Assembly: GCA_032433765.1 (NCBI GenBank)
Contig: JAVIAB010000073.1
Coordinates: 68,491,087-68,555,086 of the forward strand
Length of the DNA stretch: 64,000 nt
Source: Megaustenia siamemsis
Taxonomy: Eukaryota; Mollusca; Gastropoda; Stylommatophora; Ariophantidae
Direction: 5' to 3'
Positions 46,700-56,203 of this stretch are shown one piece after another (the first letter of the stretch is position 1; each line of letters begins with the position of its first letter). Below the pieces are notes generated by a model. The model did no database searches. It saw nothing but the letters and a program-made list of their open reading frames with translations, and had not been told where the DNA came from. A program made the translations under genes and the position numbers.

Positions 46700-47205
46700 T
46701 ATAAGATACTATGCAATCCATTTTTGACAATAGAAACAAAAAAAAAAAAAGAGTTCTTAAATGTTATGTAAAGTCAGTCTTAACATATGGATGTGAATCA
46801 TGGACAATAGGACAACAAACAAGAAAATCACTGGAGTCTGTAGAAATGTGGTTTTACAGAAGAATGTTGAGAATACCATGGACAGCTAAGAAGAGCAATG
46901 AAAACGTTCTGAAAAGAGGCCAAAGCAAAAAGAGAACTAATTTAACAATATTAGAAAGAAACAATCATCATTTTTATAGCCATGTAATGAGAAGAGAACA
47001 GCTGGAATATATTGTAACAACTGGGAAAATTGAGGGACGGCGAGATAGAGGAAAGCAAAGAGAACAGATACCAGATAGCTTAAGAGAATGGTTTGGCAGA
47101 AATCAACAACAGAAATGATAAATAACTGTCGTGATCGAAAGTTGTGGAGACACATGATCACCTACGCCAGCAGGCCTGATACTTGATGATTGTTTATATT
47201 TTGAA
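46700..47205 (+). mobile_element. LINE-G 3' fragment
   Basis: RTE-like C-terminal region: KCYVKSVLTYGCESWTIG, VEMWFYRRMLRIPWTAKKSN, HHFYSHVMRREQLEYIVTTG, then RRDRGKQREQ, with an open frame at 46711-47118. Beyond the stop comes agttgtggagacacatgatc and cctacgccagcagg, the 3' end shared by the other copies. Confidence 0.85.
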
Positions 47206-47211
47206 TTATAT

Positions 47212-47270
47212 ATGTGTGTTTGTTTGTGTGTGTGTGTGTGTGTGTGTGCGTGCGTGCGTGCGTGTGTGTA
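47212..47270 (+). repeat. TG/CGTG microsatellite
   Basis: tgtg repeats merging into tgcgtgcgtgcgtg, at the junction of LINE-G and LINE-F fragments. Confidence 0.9.
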
Positions 47271-47570
47271 GTGGACAGGTTGGCTAGCTGCGCTGTCGTT
47301 GAGGACGGTCAACCAATGAATAGGGCGGATATCATCAATACCCTCCGAGGGCACAGGATTTCGATAACCATGAGTCCATGTCACTCCTTCTGATGAAAAA
47401 GATGGGCACAGCCAGAAACGATAAATTTAATGGGCGTATAAGAAGACTTATCAACCAACACAGAACTGAAGTCGTCAGTCGTTTGACACTGCGGGACTTG
47501 CTGAGGAGGTGATCTGAGCACTTATGGACATGTTCGGAGTTCAATTATGATGACCCGCAAATAACTCAAT
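47271..47570 (+). mobile_element. LINE-F 3' fragment
   Basis: Begins at the RNase H end (gtggacaggttggctagctg, encoding an ADRLA-like segment), followed by the C-terminal region (RRLINQHRTEVVSR in frame pieces) and the terminal aataactcaataa. Counterpart of 29945-30290. Confidence 0.85.

Positions 47571-47572
<2 letters not shown>

Positions 47573-47652
<80 letters not shown>
47573..47652 (+). repeat. CT then TA microsatellite
   Basis: (ct) repeats to 47600, then (ta) repeats to about 47652, ending in a catcatcatc stretch at the LINE-H boundary. Confidence 0.95.
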
Positions 47653-47654
<2 letters not shown>

Positions 47655-48640
47655 TCATCATCGAAGAGTGCCGTCTCTGCATTGAAGCTTGGCTACCATG
47701 GAGCGCCAGCCCGCTCTGTCTCTTGCTTTTATGATACAGGTTGTCATAGCCTGACTTGTCCATCTTTTGATGTTACTCGTCCATATTAGTCTTGGTCTGC
47801 CTCTGCCTCTATTACCCTGTATTGCCCCTTTCAATATTACTTTTAGTAGGATGCTGTGTTTTTTAATATGCCCCAAAAATTTCATTTGTCTTGTTCTAAT
47901 TGTATTTAAAAAGTGATGATCTCTGCAATATGTGCCATTTTGGCACGCAAGGTTTCTGTCTTTGAGATTGTGGTTCTGCCCTATGTGCCGTCTTCGGCTC
48001 GAAAGGAAAATGGATCATCATCGAGTGCCTTCTCCGCAACGAAGGTTGGCTACCATGGAGCGCCATTCTGCTCTCTTGCTTTGATGGTGCAGGTTGTCAT
48101 ATGCTGATTTGTCCATCTTTTGATGTTACTCGTCCATGTTAGTCATGGTCTACCTCTGCCTCTTTTACCTTGTATTTTCCCCTTCAGGATTACTTTTAGT
48201 AGGCTGGTGTGTCTTTTAACGTGGCTCAAAAATCGCATTTGTCTTGTTTGAATTGTGCTTAGTAGTTCTCTTTTCATTTTTAGATGTTTTAAGATTTCAT
48301 CGTTTGTTTTCTTTTCCTTCCATCCAATTCTACCTATTCTTCTATATATCCACATTTCAAAGGCTTCAATTCTCTGTTCTGTTTTCTTGTCTAATGTCCA
48401 TTTTTCTGCACCATATAGGAATATTGAGAAGATGTAACATTTTGCTATTCTTAGTTTTAGCCCTTGTGTTATTTGTTTTGATATTGATTTATTTTGACAA
48501 TAGATAGATAGATAGAATTGTGTTTAGTAGTTCTCTTTTAATTTTTAGTTGTTTTAAAATTTCATCATTTGTTCACTTTTCTTTCCATCCAATTCTACCT
48601 ATTCTTCTATAAATCCACATTTCAAAGACTTACATTTATA
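47653..48640 (-). mobile_element. Three LINE-H fragments with a SINE-2 piece between
   Basis: Minus-strand LINE-H ends at 47653-47905 (MKFLGHIKKHSILLKVILKG), 48010-48500 (MWIYRRIGRIGWKEKKTNDE, SHVKRHTSLLKVILKG) and 48520-48635 (thumb part only). The second ends at a GATA run (48488-48508), the mark of a neighbouring LINE-A/SINE-2-type tail. These copies show empty TTAA sites for the piggyBac-like MITE. Confidence 0.85.
47907..48008 (+). mobile_element. SINE-2 3' fragment
   Basis: Carries gtgccattttggcacgcaag, then the 3' domain gccctatgtgccgtcttcgg plus ctcgaaagg. It is cut at the left and lacks a long GATA tail. Confidence 0.85.
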
Positions 48641-48649
48641 TATATATAA

Positions 48650-48958
48650 GGTCACAGTGTCACTATTCTTTCTATTCTATTGACCTTTCGAGCCGTAACC
48701 GGCCCATAGGGCGTAGACCAAGATACACCTTCTCCTATATGAATTTTTGTTCTAGCAGTTTTCTTTTAAAGATATTTTATCAAATCTCGCCATCTGTCTC
48801 TGTTCTGTGCAAGCAGTTCTATCTCATTGAGGGAGCCGATTCCTGCTGCTCTTGCCTCTCTCATCAATGTTCTTCTCAGTGTCTCCCTGGGTCTTCCTCT
48901 TTTTCTTGTACCTGTTGTTTCCCATATGAGGGCTTGCTTTGCTATTCGATTACTATGC
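48650..48958 (-). mobile_element. LINE-A 3' fragment beside a SINE-2 head piece
   Basis: 48766-48958 encodes KRGRPRETLRRTLMREARAA and ends RWRDLIKYL, almost identical to the best LINE-A copy. The 3' UTR and tail follow to about 48676. Beyond the tail, 48650-48672 (minus) reads agaatagtgacactgtgacc, also found in the SINE-2 head at 33428-33447. The LINE may have inserted into a SINE-2. Confidence 0.9.
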
Positions 48959-48959
48959 A

Positions 48960-49740
48960 CTATTCTTTACCTCCCTCATAATGAGGCCCCGATAACACAC
49001 GGGAAAGGTGCATATATAGAGTACTCAAATAACACTAAGGATATGAATAAAATAGCAACAGGGAAATATTGTCACAATTATGATGCAGAAATCCATCTTT
49101 AAGCAATAAAGTTAGCAATAGAAAAACTACTGAACAGTAATCTTAGCCCACAGCCTGTAGTTTTTGATGCAAGATCAGTACTCCAGGCACTACAATCCAG
49201 AAAATCACCACATCTGCAGACCTTATTGAGTGAACTCTGCAGGCACCACAGGGTTGCCCTGCAATGGATCCCATCTCACTGTGGAATACCAGGAAATGAG
49301 AAAGCAGATCAGTTGGCAAAGGAAGGTTCAACAGGCACACAATTAAATTCACCGGCTACATACCATCATAAGAAACTCATAATCAAATCAATCAGAGGAC
49401 CACAACCCCCAAATCAGGATGCCTTTCATAATATGAATAGATATGAACAAGTTATCATTATATGCATCAGAACAGGACACAATCGACTCCATAGTCACAT
49501 GTAGGCTATATTGTATACAAAATTCAAGATCGGCACATTAACTACTTGTACATGTGGACAGGCGCCCAGACTGCTGAACACATACTTCAAGACTGCACTG
49601 AATATAGTAGACTGAGGAAAATCCATTGGCCCATAGAAACAACACTACAGACAAAACTATATGGGCCACTGCAAGAATTACAAAAGACAGTAAAATTTAT
49701 ACAGGAAACGACATTGCAGATATAGACAATACTTCAGGCG
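48960..49740 (+). mobile_element. I-like LINE fragment with RNase H (LINE-E/D type)
   Basis: RNase H piece: NYDAEIHL, then VVFDARSVLQALQSRKSP and VALQWIPSHCGIPGNEKADQ LAKEG. The C-terminal tail is at 49540-49740 (a TAEHILQDCTEYSRLRKIHW segment after a frameshift). The central SD of RNase H motif three reads FDAR instead of TDS, so even the catalytic pattern is altered. Joins the LINE-A fragment at 48958. Confidence 0.8.
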
Positions 49741-49759
49741 AACGAAACATAGGTAGATA

Positions 49760-50159
49760 GCTCTCTTTTTGCTTTGGCCTCTTTCAGAACGTTTTCACTA
49801 CTCTTCTTAGCTATCCTTGGTATTCTCAACATTCTTCTGTAAAACCACATTTGTACAGACTCCAGTGATTTTCTTGTCTGTTATCCTATTGTCCATGTTT
49901 CACATCCATATGTTAAGACTGACTATATAACATTTAAGAACTCTTTTTCTTGTTAGATAGAAGAGAACAGCTGGAATATATTGTGACAACTGGAAAAATT
50001 GAGGGACGAAGAAATAGAGGGAAACAAAGAGCAAAGATACCAGACAGCTTAAGAGAATCAGAATGGCTTGGCAAAATGTCAACAGGAATGGAAATAACTG
50101 TCGAGATCGAAAGTTGTGGAGAGATATGATCACCTACGCCAGCAGGCCCGGTACGAGAT

Positions 50160-50160
<1 letters not shown>
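49760..50160 (+). mobile_element. LINE-G with 5' inversion
   Basis: 49760-49955 is the minus-strand counterpart of 46745-46935; 49957-50160 is the plus-strand counterpart of 46990-47190. The interval between them in the reference order (about 46936-46989) is missing. This arrangement, an inverted 5' part joined to a normal 3' part with a small deletion, is the signature of twin priming during target-primed reverse transcription. Confidence 0.85.
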
Positions 50161-50227
<67 letters not shown>

Positions 50228-50232
50228 TATAT
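50161..50232 (+). repeat. TA microsatellite
   Basis: Long (at)n run with one c at 50222, directly after the LINE-G 3' end. Confidence 0.95.
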
Positions 50233-50335
50233 AAGAAAATAGTGTAGCATTTGGCTAAAAGGAAGAAAAATTAAAAAATAAAAAAAGGTATGTAAGAAGC
50301 TTTACGTGACAAGTGGACGACACAGACTAAACAAC

Positions 50336-50361
50336 GTTTCGGCTCAATAGGCCTTCATCAG
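50336..50361 (-). ncRNA. Hammerhead-like core in an unassigned repeat
   Basis: Reverse strand reads ctgatga, aggcctattgagcc, gaaac. CUGANGA, a short GGC/GCC stem and GAAAC are the conserved parts of a hammerhead ribozyme core. As in the element at 45354-45874 there is an unpaired A between CTGANGA and stem II, and I do not see a matching stem I around it, so activity is doubtful. The flanks 50240-50530 are not assigned. Confidence 0.3.
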
Positions 50362-50379
50362 GAGCATTTGGCTACACGC

Positions 50380-51185
50380 AGATTCCTTTTACAAATAATT
50401 GTATAAGATTGGGAAACTGCAGATGTCCAATAAAACTTGGCACATGATTACAATACCGCTCGACCTGTTTTTACAAGGGAAGGAGGTAACATGGAGGAAA
50501 TCTATTGCTAAATGCCAGTACTGAAATGATACAACTCAGGTGCGCACATGTGTCGCGAGAAGAAAGAAACACTGATGGTTGAATTGTCAACACCGTTATT
50601 GTAACATAAATATACCGTTTAAAAATGCACCTTTTGCATTACTATTCCTTATCCGAGGGGAAAAAAAAACATACTGATTCGTGTTTTCAAAGAGCGAATT
50701 CGTAACGTGACTTAAAACTATGAAACATTTTTAAATGAATTGAAACAGCTATCTAATATGTATATCTATCCTTGTAGTTGTACTTGTATGCAGAGTGATA
50801 TAAAATTATTTTGTCCAAACAGTATCGATAATAAAGAACTGTTGAATAAGTGTATTCCAGAGGAAATGCACGTTTTGATAATAGGGAGACCGTAAAAAGT
50901 TATTAGAAGGGATCAACAAAACGGATATCAAAATAGAAATACAAGTAATGCTGAGTAAGAGAGCAGGCCAAAGACAATCTGGCGGAGAACATAAGGTGCA
51001 GATATGTTTAATATTGTAGACTAGACTTAGAATAGAGTAAGGATAATCACTGTAAATTAAGGTAGTGTCCAGAAGCTGGATTAAGCTTTAGCCTCCTAAA
51101 GCATTAGCGGCTTAGCCAATTACTGCTCTATCATCTGTCTGTATAGAAGTAGGGAAAGTAAAACTATGTAGTAGTAAACGATAAA
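50380..51185. other. Nothing recognised
   Basis: AT-rich with a few GC-richer patches. 51060-51180 may belong to the LINE-G 5' side but could not be aligned. Confidence 0.4.
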
Positions 51186-51189
51186 TGAA

Positions 51190-51970
51190 TGTTAAAAATC
51201 TGGGAACAATGTTAATCTCAGATGGTAGATGTACAACAGAGGTGAGATACAGAATGGCTGAGGCAACAGCAGCTTAAAAAAAAATGAGGAAGATACTATG
51301 CAATCCATTTTTGACAATAGAAAGAAGAAAATGAGTTCTTAAATGTTATGTAGAGCCAGTCTTCTTAACATATGGATGTGAATCATGGGCAATAGGACAA
51401 CATACAAGAAAAAAGTGGAGTCTGTAGAAATGTGGTTTTACATAAACATTTTGAGAATACCATGGGCAGCTAAGAAGAGTAATGAAATCGTTCTGAAAGA
51501 GGCCAAAGCAAAAAGAGAGCTAATTTCCAATATTAGGAAGAAACAATCATCATTTTTTTTGGCCATGCAATGAGAAGGGAACAGCTGGAATATATTGTGA
51601 CAACTGGAAATATTAAGGGACGAAGAGATAGAGGGAAGCAAAGAGAAAAGATACCAGACAGCTTAAGATAATGGCTTGGGAGAAGATCAACAACAACATC
51701 ATCATCATCATGTACCCTGCCAGTTGGCGTAGGCGATCATGTCCCTCCACAATCTTCTATCCACAGTGCATCGTATCAGTTCTGTTGTTGACTGTTTTCC
51801 ATGCCATGACACCAAGCTATCCAGTATTTTCTCCCTTTGTCGTCCACGATCTCTCTTTCCTTTTATTTTGCCAGTTGTATCAACAACAGAAATGATAAAT
51901 AACTGTCGAGATGAAAGTTGTGGAAAGACATGATCACCTACGCCAGCTGGCATTGTAGTTGATGATTGAT
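51190..51970 (+). mobile_element. LINE-G fragment containing a reverse LINE-G insertion
   Basis: Starts with a KNLGTMLISDGRCTTEVRYR thumb segment, then LTYGCESW-, VEMWFYINILRIPWAAKKSN and RREQLEYIVTTGNI. The 3' end (gatcacctacgccagctggc) comes after the 183-bp insertion. Several frameshifts. Confidence 0.85.
51696..51878 (-). mobile_element. Short LINE-G copy inserted in LINE-G, opposite strand
   Basis: Flanked by the 10-bp duplication atcaacaaca (51686-51695 and 51879-51888). The ATC run at 51698-51711 is the reverse complement of a GAT-type 3' tail. The rest is the reverse of the LINE-G end (ggcgtaggcgatcatgtccc). Removing it restores the sequence of the copy at 47096-47120. Confidence 0.9.
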
Positions 51971-52048
51971 GAATGGTAAACATTACTGTTATTTCTGAAT
52001 ATATAAAAACAAGATTTTAATCTATCAACTTATATAGGCAGAACTACC

Positions 52049-52057
52049 TCTCGCGAT
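52049..52057 (+). promoter_or_regulatory. TCTCGCGAT motif, candidate core promoter element
   Basis: TCTCGCGA is the main part of the TCTCGCGAGA element that marks many CpG-type promoters in animals and is bound by BANP in vertebrates (established knowledge). It lies 85 bp upstream of the ATG at 52134, in one of the few CG-containing patches nearby. A single motif match is weak evidence. Confidence 0.45.
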
Positions 52058-52133
52058 CTGGTAGATTTTAGATCAATCTCTTGAAAGTTTGTTTCGGTGT
52101 TTAGAATAACACTGACCGCACGGATGTAACAAA

Positions 52134-52151
52134 ATGGCGTCAGACGGAGAA
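52134..52151 (+). CDS. Unknown gene, coding exon 1 (18 nt)
   Basis: ATG in good context (aacaaaATGGcg) followed by a consensus donor, GAA|GTAAGG, after six codons: MASDGE. Reading on instead gives a hydrophobic 91-codon ORF of intronic composition, which I reject. Phase 0 fits exon 2 at 55345. The product is not recognised; the start of an acidic nuclear-type N-terminus is plausible. Confidence 0.6.
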
Positions 52152-52159
52152 GTAAGGAA

Positions 52160-52970
52160 ATACATTATTTATTTTGGTTTTGTTGTAGCTTCACTTTTCT
52201 CTTATTTAGTAACGTGTATGCTTTGGGTCGTTGTTCAAACTTGCTTACAATGTATTAAGTCTCGCTGTTTATTGAGACCACGGTGCTTTATAAACTTTTA
52301 TCTTTGTAACAAAACGTTAGTCTTTCAATTTTCAACTCTTTTTGAATTTGTCTTGTCAATAATAAAAATAATTTGTCTTCTTGTCTTGATTTTTATATTT
52401 TTTATTTAGTGTTATTTAGTCTAAAGTCAGATGAGATTTCAGAATCTTGGAGTATAATCAATCAATTCAAGTCACAAAATTGAAACAATTTCACTAGGAC
52501 TAGACTTTTATTTAGATATTTAGATAGATATTATTATTATTAGTTTTGAACTATACTATAACTTATAACTACTAACTTCACAAAAGAGTTGATTCATTTT
52601 CAACATTTTAAATTTTAATATTAAAATATTTACTATTAATATTAATATTACTCATACACTACTGTACTGAATGTGATGAAATACTAGTTATACTCAAATT
52701 CAAATATTAACTCCCTTAACTTATTTAATCTTTATTACTTGATGTTGATTGTCTTTTATCTGAGTACTAAGATGCAGTATTTACTGTTAGTAAGTTAGTA
52801 GTGTTAGCAGTTGAGTGCTAACTAAATAAAACTTACTCAACTTACTACTAAGTAACTAAGATTCAAAGACTGACCACTGTCCACTACACTTTGACTTACA
52901 GTGTACACATAAAGTAAAGTTACAGTCTCAATTGAGTTATTTGTGGGTCATCATGATCATCATTGTACTC
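52160..52970. other. Intron 1 of the unknown gene, ACT/AGT-rich part
   Basis: 52420-52950 resembles the low-complexity tract at 42170-44690 in word usage (actg, agtact, ttagt). No other feature recognised. Confidence 0.45.
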
Positions 52971-52974
52971 CGAA

Positions 52975-54720
52975 CATATCCTTAGGTGCTCAGATCCCCT
53001 CCTCAGCATGTCCTGCAGTGTCCAGAGGCTGACAACTCCAGTTCTGTGTTGGTTGACTATGAATTTTTATCTTCTGCAATAACTCTATCCATTGTCTTTG
53101 TACAGAGCCTGTCTCCACTTTTCTTATGCTCACCGAATCACTTAGTATGCAGGTGTGAATGTAGTCTTGTGACTCGCTAGATGAATGCCCTGATCACTGC
53201 CATCATCTTCATCATCATGCTACTCATGGTCATTTTTGCACCACTGTCTTCTTTGACTATTCTGTTTGTCGAGCATGTTGTAAATGCTCATGCACTCCTT
53301 TGGTATTATGGATCCATCTGTATAGATAACTGCATCTTCCTCATCAGTGTTATCCCTGTTGAGAGCGTTGATCTCCCCATTAACCGGAACTGGATTCTGT
53401 TCCCAACATTTCCTGTTGAGTGTGACAATACTTGAAAATGTCCCTATGAATGATGTAGGCACCAGTATCTACTCCTCACCTGTGTTGATACTGGTAAGCC
53501 CACAGACCTGTTTGATGACATCTTCTGCTTGGCCCACTCATGATTTGCCTCTTTTTAGCCTAACACCTTTCCCTGTGTTGAACTCTTGTTGCAGTGGATG
53601 CTCTTCATCTACACTTGTCTTCAGGTATGCTCGTGCCCTCCAGATCTTGATCCTGTTATCCATAGTTGTAACATCAAGAAGATACCTCATTGCTACACAA
53701 GGAGTGTCCCTCGTACACCCCAAGATAATGCACATATGTACATCATCAACATGTATCAGCTCCCATTTGTACCACCAGTGTTTTCGTGTTAACAATATGA
53801 TTGTTAAGGGAGAACTGTGCAACTGATGTTTTATTATGATTAACCAAGGCATTTTATACTCCACACCAGCAAGAGATGTGATGAAGTTCGTTTTGCAGTG
53901 TGGAGGCGATTTCCCGTCTGCCTCTTCCCTGTAAAGATACCAGAATGTCATCAGTAAAAGTCATAACTGTTGTTCCATTATCGTTATTGCGTACACAGTA
54001 AAAACTCTCGACAATGGTGAACCTTGTGGCAGCCCTGGACAAGTTGATGTTGGCTCGGATGACCAACTTCCACTTCTGAGTATTACCTTCCTCTAAAACA
54101 GTGCTGCAATGATCCATCTAATGAGGAAGGGGTACACATCAGTTTGAAGAGCATGTGCATGAGGTATTCAAATGGTACTCTGTTGTATGCATCCTCCAGA
54201 TCTATAGCAGCAGCACGTATCCTCTCGTCTGAATCCTTCGAAGATGTCATAGGCGAAGACTGGCTCATTGAGCCATGTCACTTTGTTATATCTATAACCT
54301 CTGAGTGTGGGTGGGAATAAATATCTGTTCAAGATGACAGATGAGAATACTGACAACCATTTTTTCCATTAGTTTGCCTGCAGAGTGATGATTTTGTAGG
54401 CACTGATCTGAGAGTGGTCTTTGGCTTTAGCAGCGGTATTAAGTAGCTGTGTAGCCACACCTCCTAAGTCTGGCCACTCTGAATGCTGTCATTAAACTCT
54501 ACGGCCAATTTTTTCAAGTCGTCATCAGTTAAATACCTATGTCGTCATAGAACATCATCTGGACCAGGAGCAGTGTTGCGTAACCATCATACAGCTCTTC
54601 AGCAAGTGGATACACATTGATCTTGGTATATTCCACCGGAAAATCCTCTTTCAGAATCACATAACATGAAAACTCCACTTTCAGCCAAACTGGTGTAATG
54701 AGTTCCACCATCCTGTAATA
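52975..54720 (-). mobile_element. LINE-F remnant with RT and RNase H
   Basis: Reading right to left: a GYATLLLV segment near 54590; RT motif A (AIDLEDAYNRVPFEYLMHML) at 54120-54215; motif C (TVMTFTDDILVSLQGR) near 53930-53980, where FTDD replaces FADD; a thumb region at 53540-53900; RNase H (EEDAVIYTDGSIIPKE) near 53330; and the C-terminus (tgtgttggttgac, reverse) at 52980-53050. Stops and frameshifts throughout. Confidence 0.85.
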
Positions 54721-54932
54721 ATACGTCAGAGAAATCTTACTTATGATGAAATCAAAATGAAAAATACACTCCTTTGCCGAACCAGTAAAAAGAATACCAC
54801 CATCATGTGAAACACAGGAAGTGGAATTTTGTTAATTTTCATTTACAGTACTTTATTACTAAAACTTGACCTGACTTGACTGCTTTACTTTATTTTTCTT
54901 TAAGTTTAAGACCTAACTTAAACATTGACTTA

Positions 54933-55175
54933 GCTCAGTGGTTAGTGAATTGGACTACAAAGGACGAGGTAGGGTTTGATCCCAACCGACGGCTTCCGGT
55001 TCACCCAGCCTTTAATGGGTACCGGATTTTTTTTGGGAAAGTAAAACGGTATGGGTGTAATACCGACCATATTACCCCAAAAATCATGTGCCGAAGGTCT
55101 GTAAAATTTATGGTCACTAACACCATAATCCCTATACACCACTTGGCGTGACAGGGGTACTTTACTTTTTTTTTT
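54933..55175 (+). mobile_element. SINE-1 copy 7, head truncated
   Basis: Begins gctcagtggttagtgaattg, lacking about the first ten bases of the head. Duplication taaac(a/g)ttgactta at 54919-54932 and 55176-55189. Body and tail as in the other copies, with a T run at the end. Confidence 0.92.
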
Positions 55176-55344
55176 TAAACGTTGACTTAAATTAGTTAAA
55201 AAGATTTAGTAGTTGTTAGTTAGTCTTAGAGTAAGATAGTAATAGATACTAATGTCAAGCCAGTCAGTGAGTGTTCTCAGAGTCAACTCAAACTGTACGG
55301 ACTATACACGTTAAAAATTTCCTCCCTTTTTTTTTTCATTTCAG

Positions 55345-55392
55345 GATGATCTTGACAACTTACGTAAGGCAGCATTGGCAACACTCAAACCA
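55345..55392 (+). CDS. Unknown gene, coding exon 2 (48 nt)
   Basis: Strong acceptor (ttttttttttcatttcag) and donor (CCA|GTATGT) around 16 codons in phase 0: DDLDNLRKAALATLKP. Joined to exon 1 this gives MASDGEDDLDNLRKAALATL KP. An acidic stretch followed by an amphipathic helix-like LRKAALATL is the only visible feature. I could not find a third exon before 64000. The intron after it holds the 4.8-kb LINE-D. Confidence 0.65.
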
Positions 55393-56203
55393 GTATGTTC
55401 TACTTTTTTTGCATTTGTACACAACAAGAAATATAATTAAAATCAAATAACTTGTGACTTAATTTTTACTATGTAATTGTAGGAAAATGATAGAAATCTA
55501 AAATATGAATATTTCACTCAGATTTACCCTAGACCTTCCGGGGGGTGTGTGATGTCCGCACTTGACATCACCAAAAGGTATTTGAAGCGTTCATAGCCTC
55601 TCATTTGCCAGGCTCAGTGGATGTCGGATGACAAAACTCTCTGTTTTGACAAAATCCTCTCTGGTTTTGATGGACTAAATTCAACTCCACTGGGCCACTG
55701 TGCCCAAGGCCACACCTACACGTGGTCCCTCTGTTATCGCAAAGTTGGTCTTGGGCGCGACCGAGTTCCCAGTGGTATAACTGGGTCGGGAGGAGGTGAG
55801 CCCCTATAGATGCAGGGCTAGAGCCAACCAACATGTGGTATACGCCATTGCCCTCATCTAATCACCCTCACTCTCCCTTGAGTGAGTGTCTTGTCTTCTA
55901 TCTTATTACTATTTCTATAGGAACCCCCTGTGGACAGGGTGAGAGCTTCAGCGAAACCGCCTCGAGACCATCTACTGACATACTTGAAGACAAATGACTC
56001 TAGTACTGACAAGGAGTCCATCATGTTCCCTTCAACAGTCCTGTAGTACATCGCACAGACACAAGTGACCCAGGACGTGACGATCCTCTGTCGATACATT
56101 TGGCCCCCATGAGATACGCCTGAATGAACGGAGTAAGTGCCAGTGACAGTAGGTGGCGGGGAATGGGCTGTTGTGAATCCTGCTTGAATACAGGGCCTAG
56201 AAA

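Noticed and set aside
52134..52409. 91-codon membrane-protein-like ORF
   Set aside because: It reads through a consensus donor (GAA|GTAAGG) into AT-rich intron; hydrophobic residues come from T-rich composition. The spliced reading with 55345-55392 is preferred.
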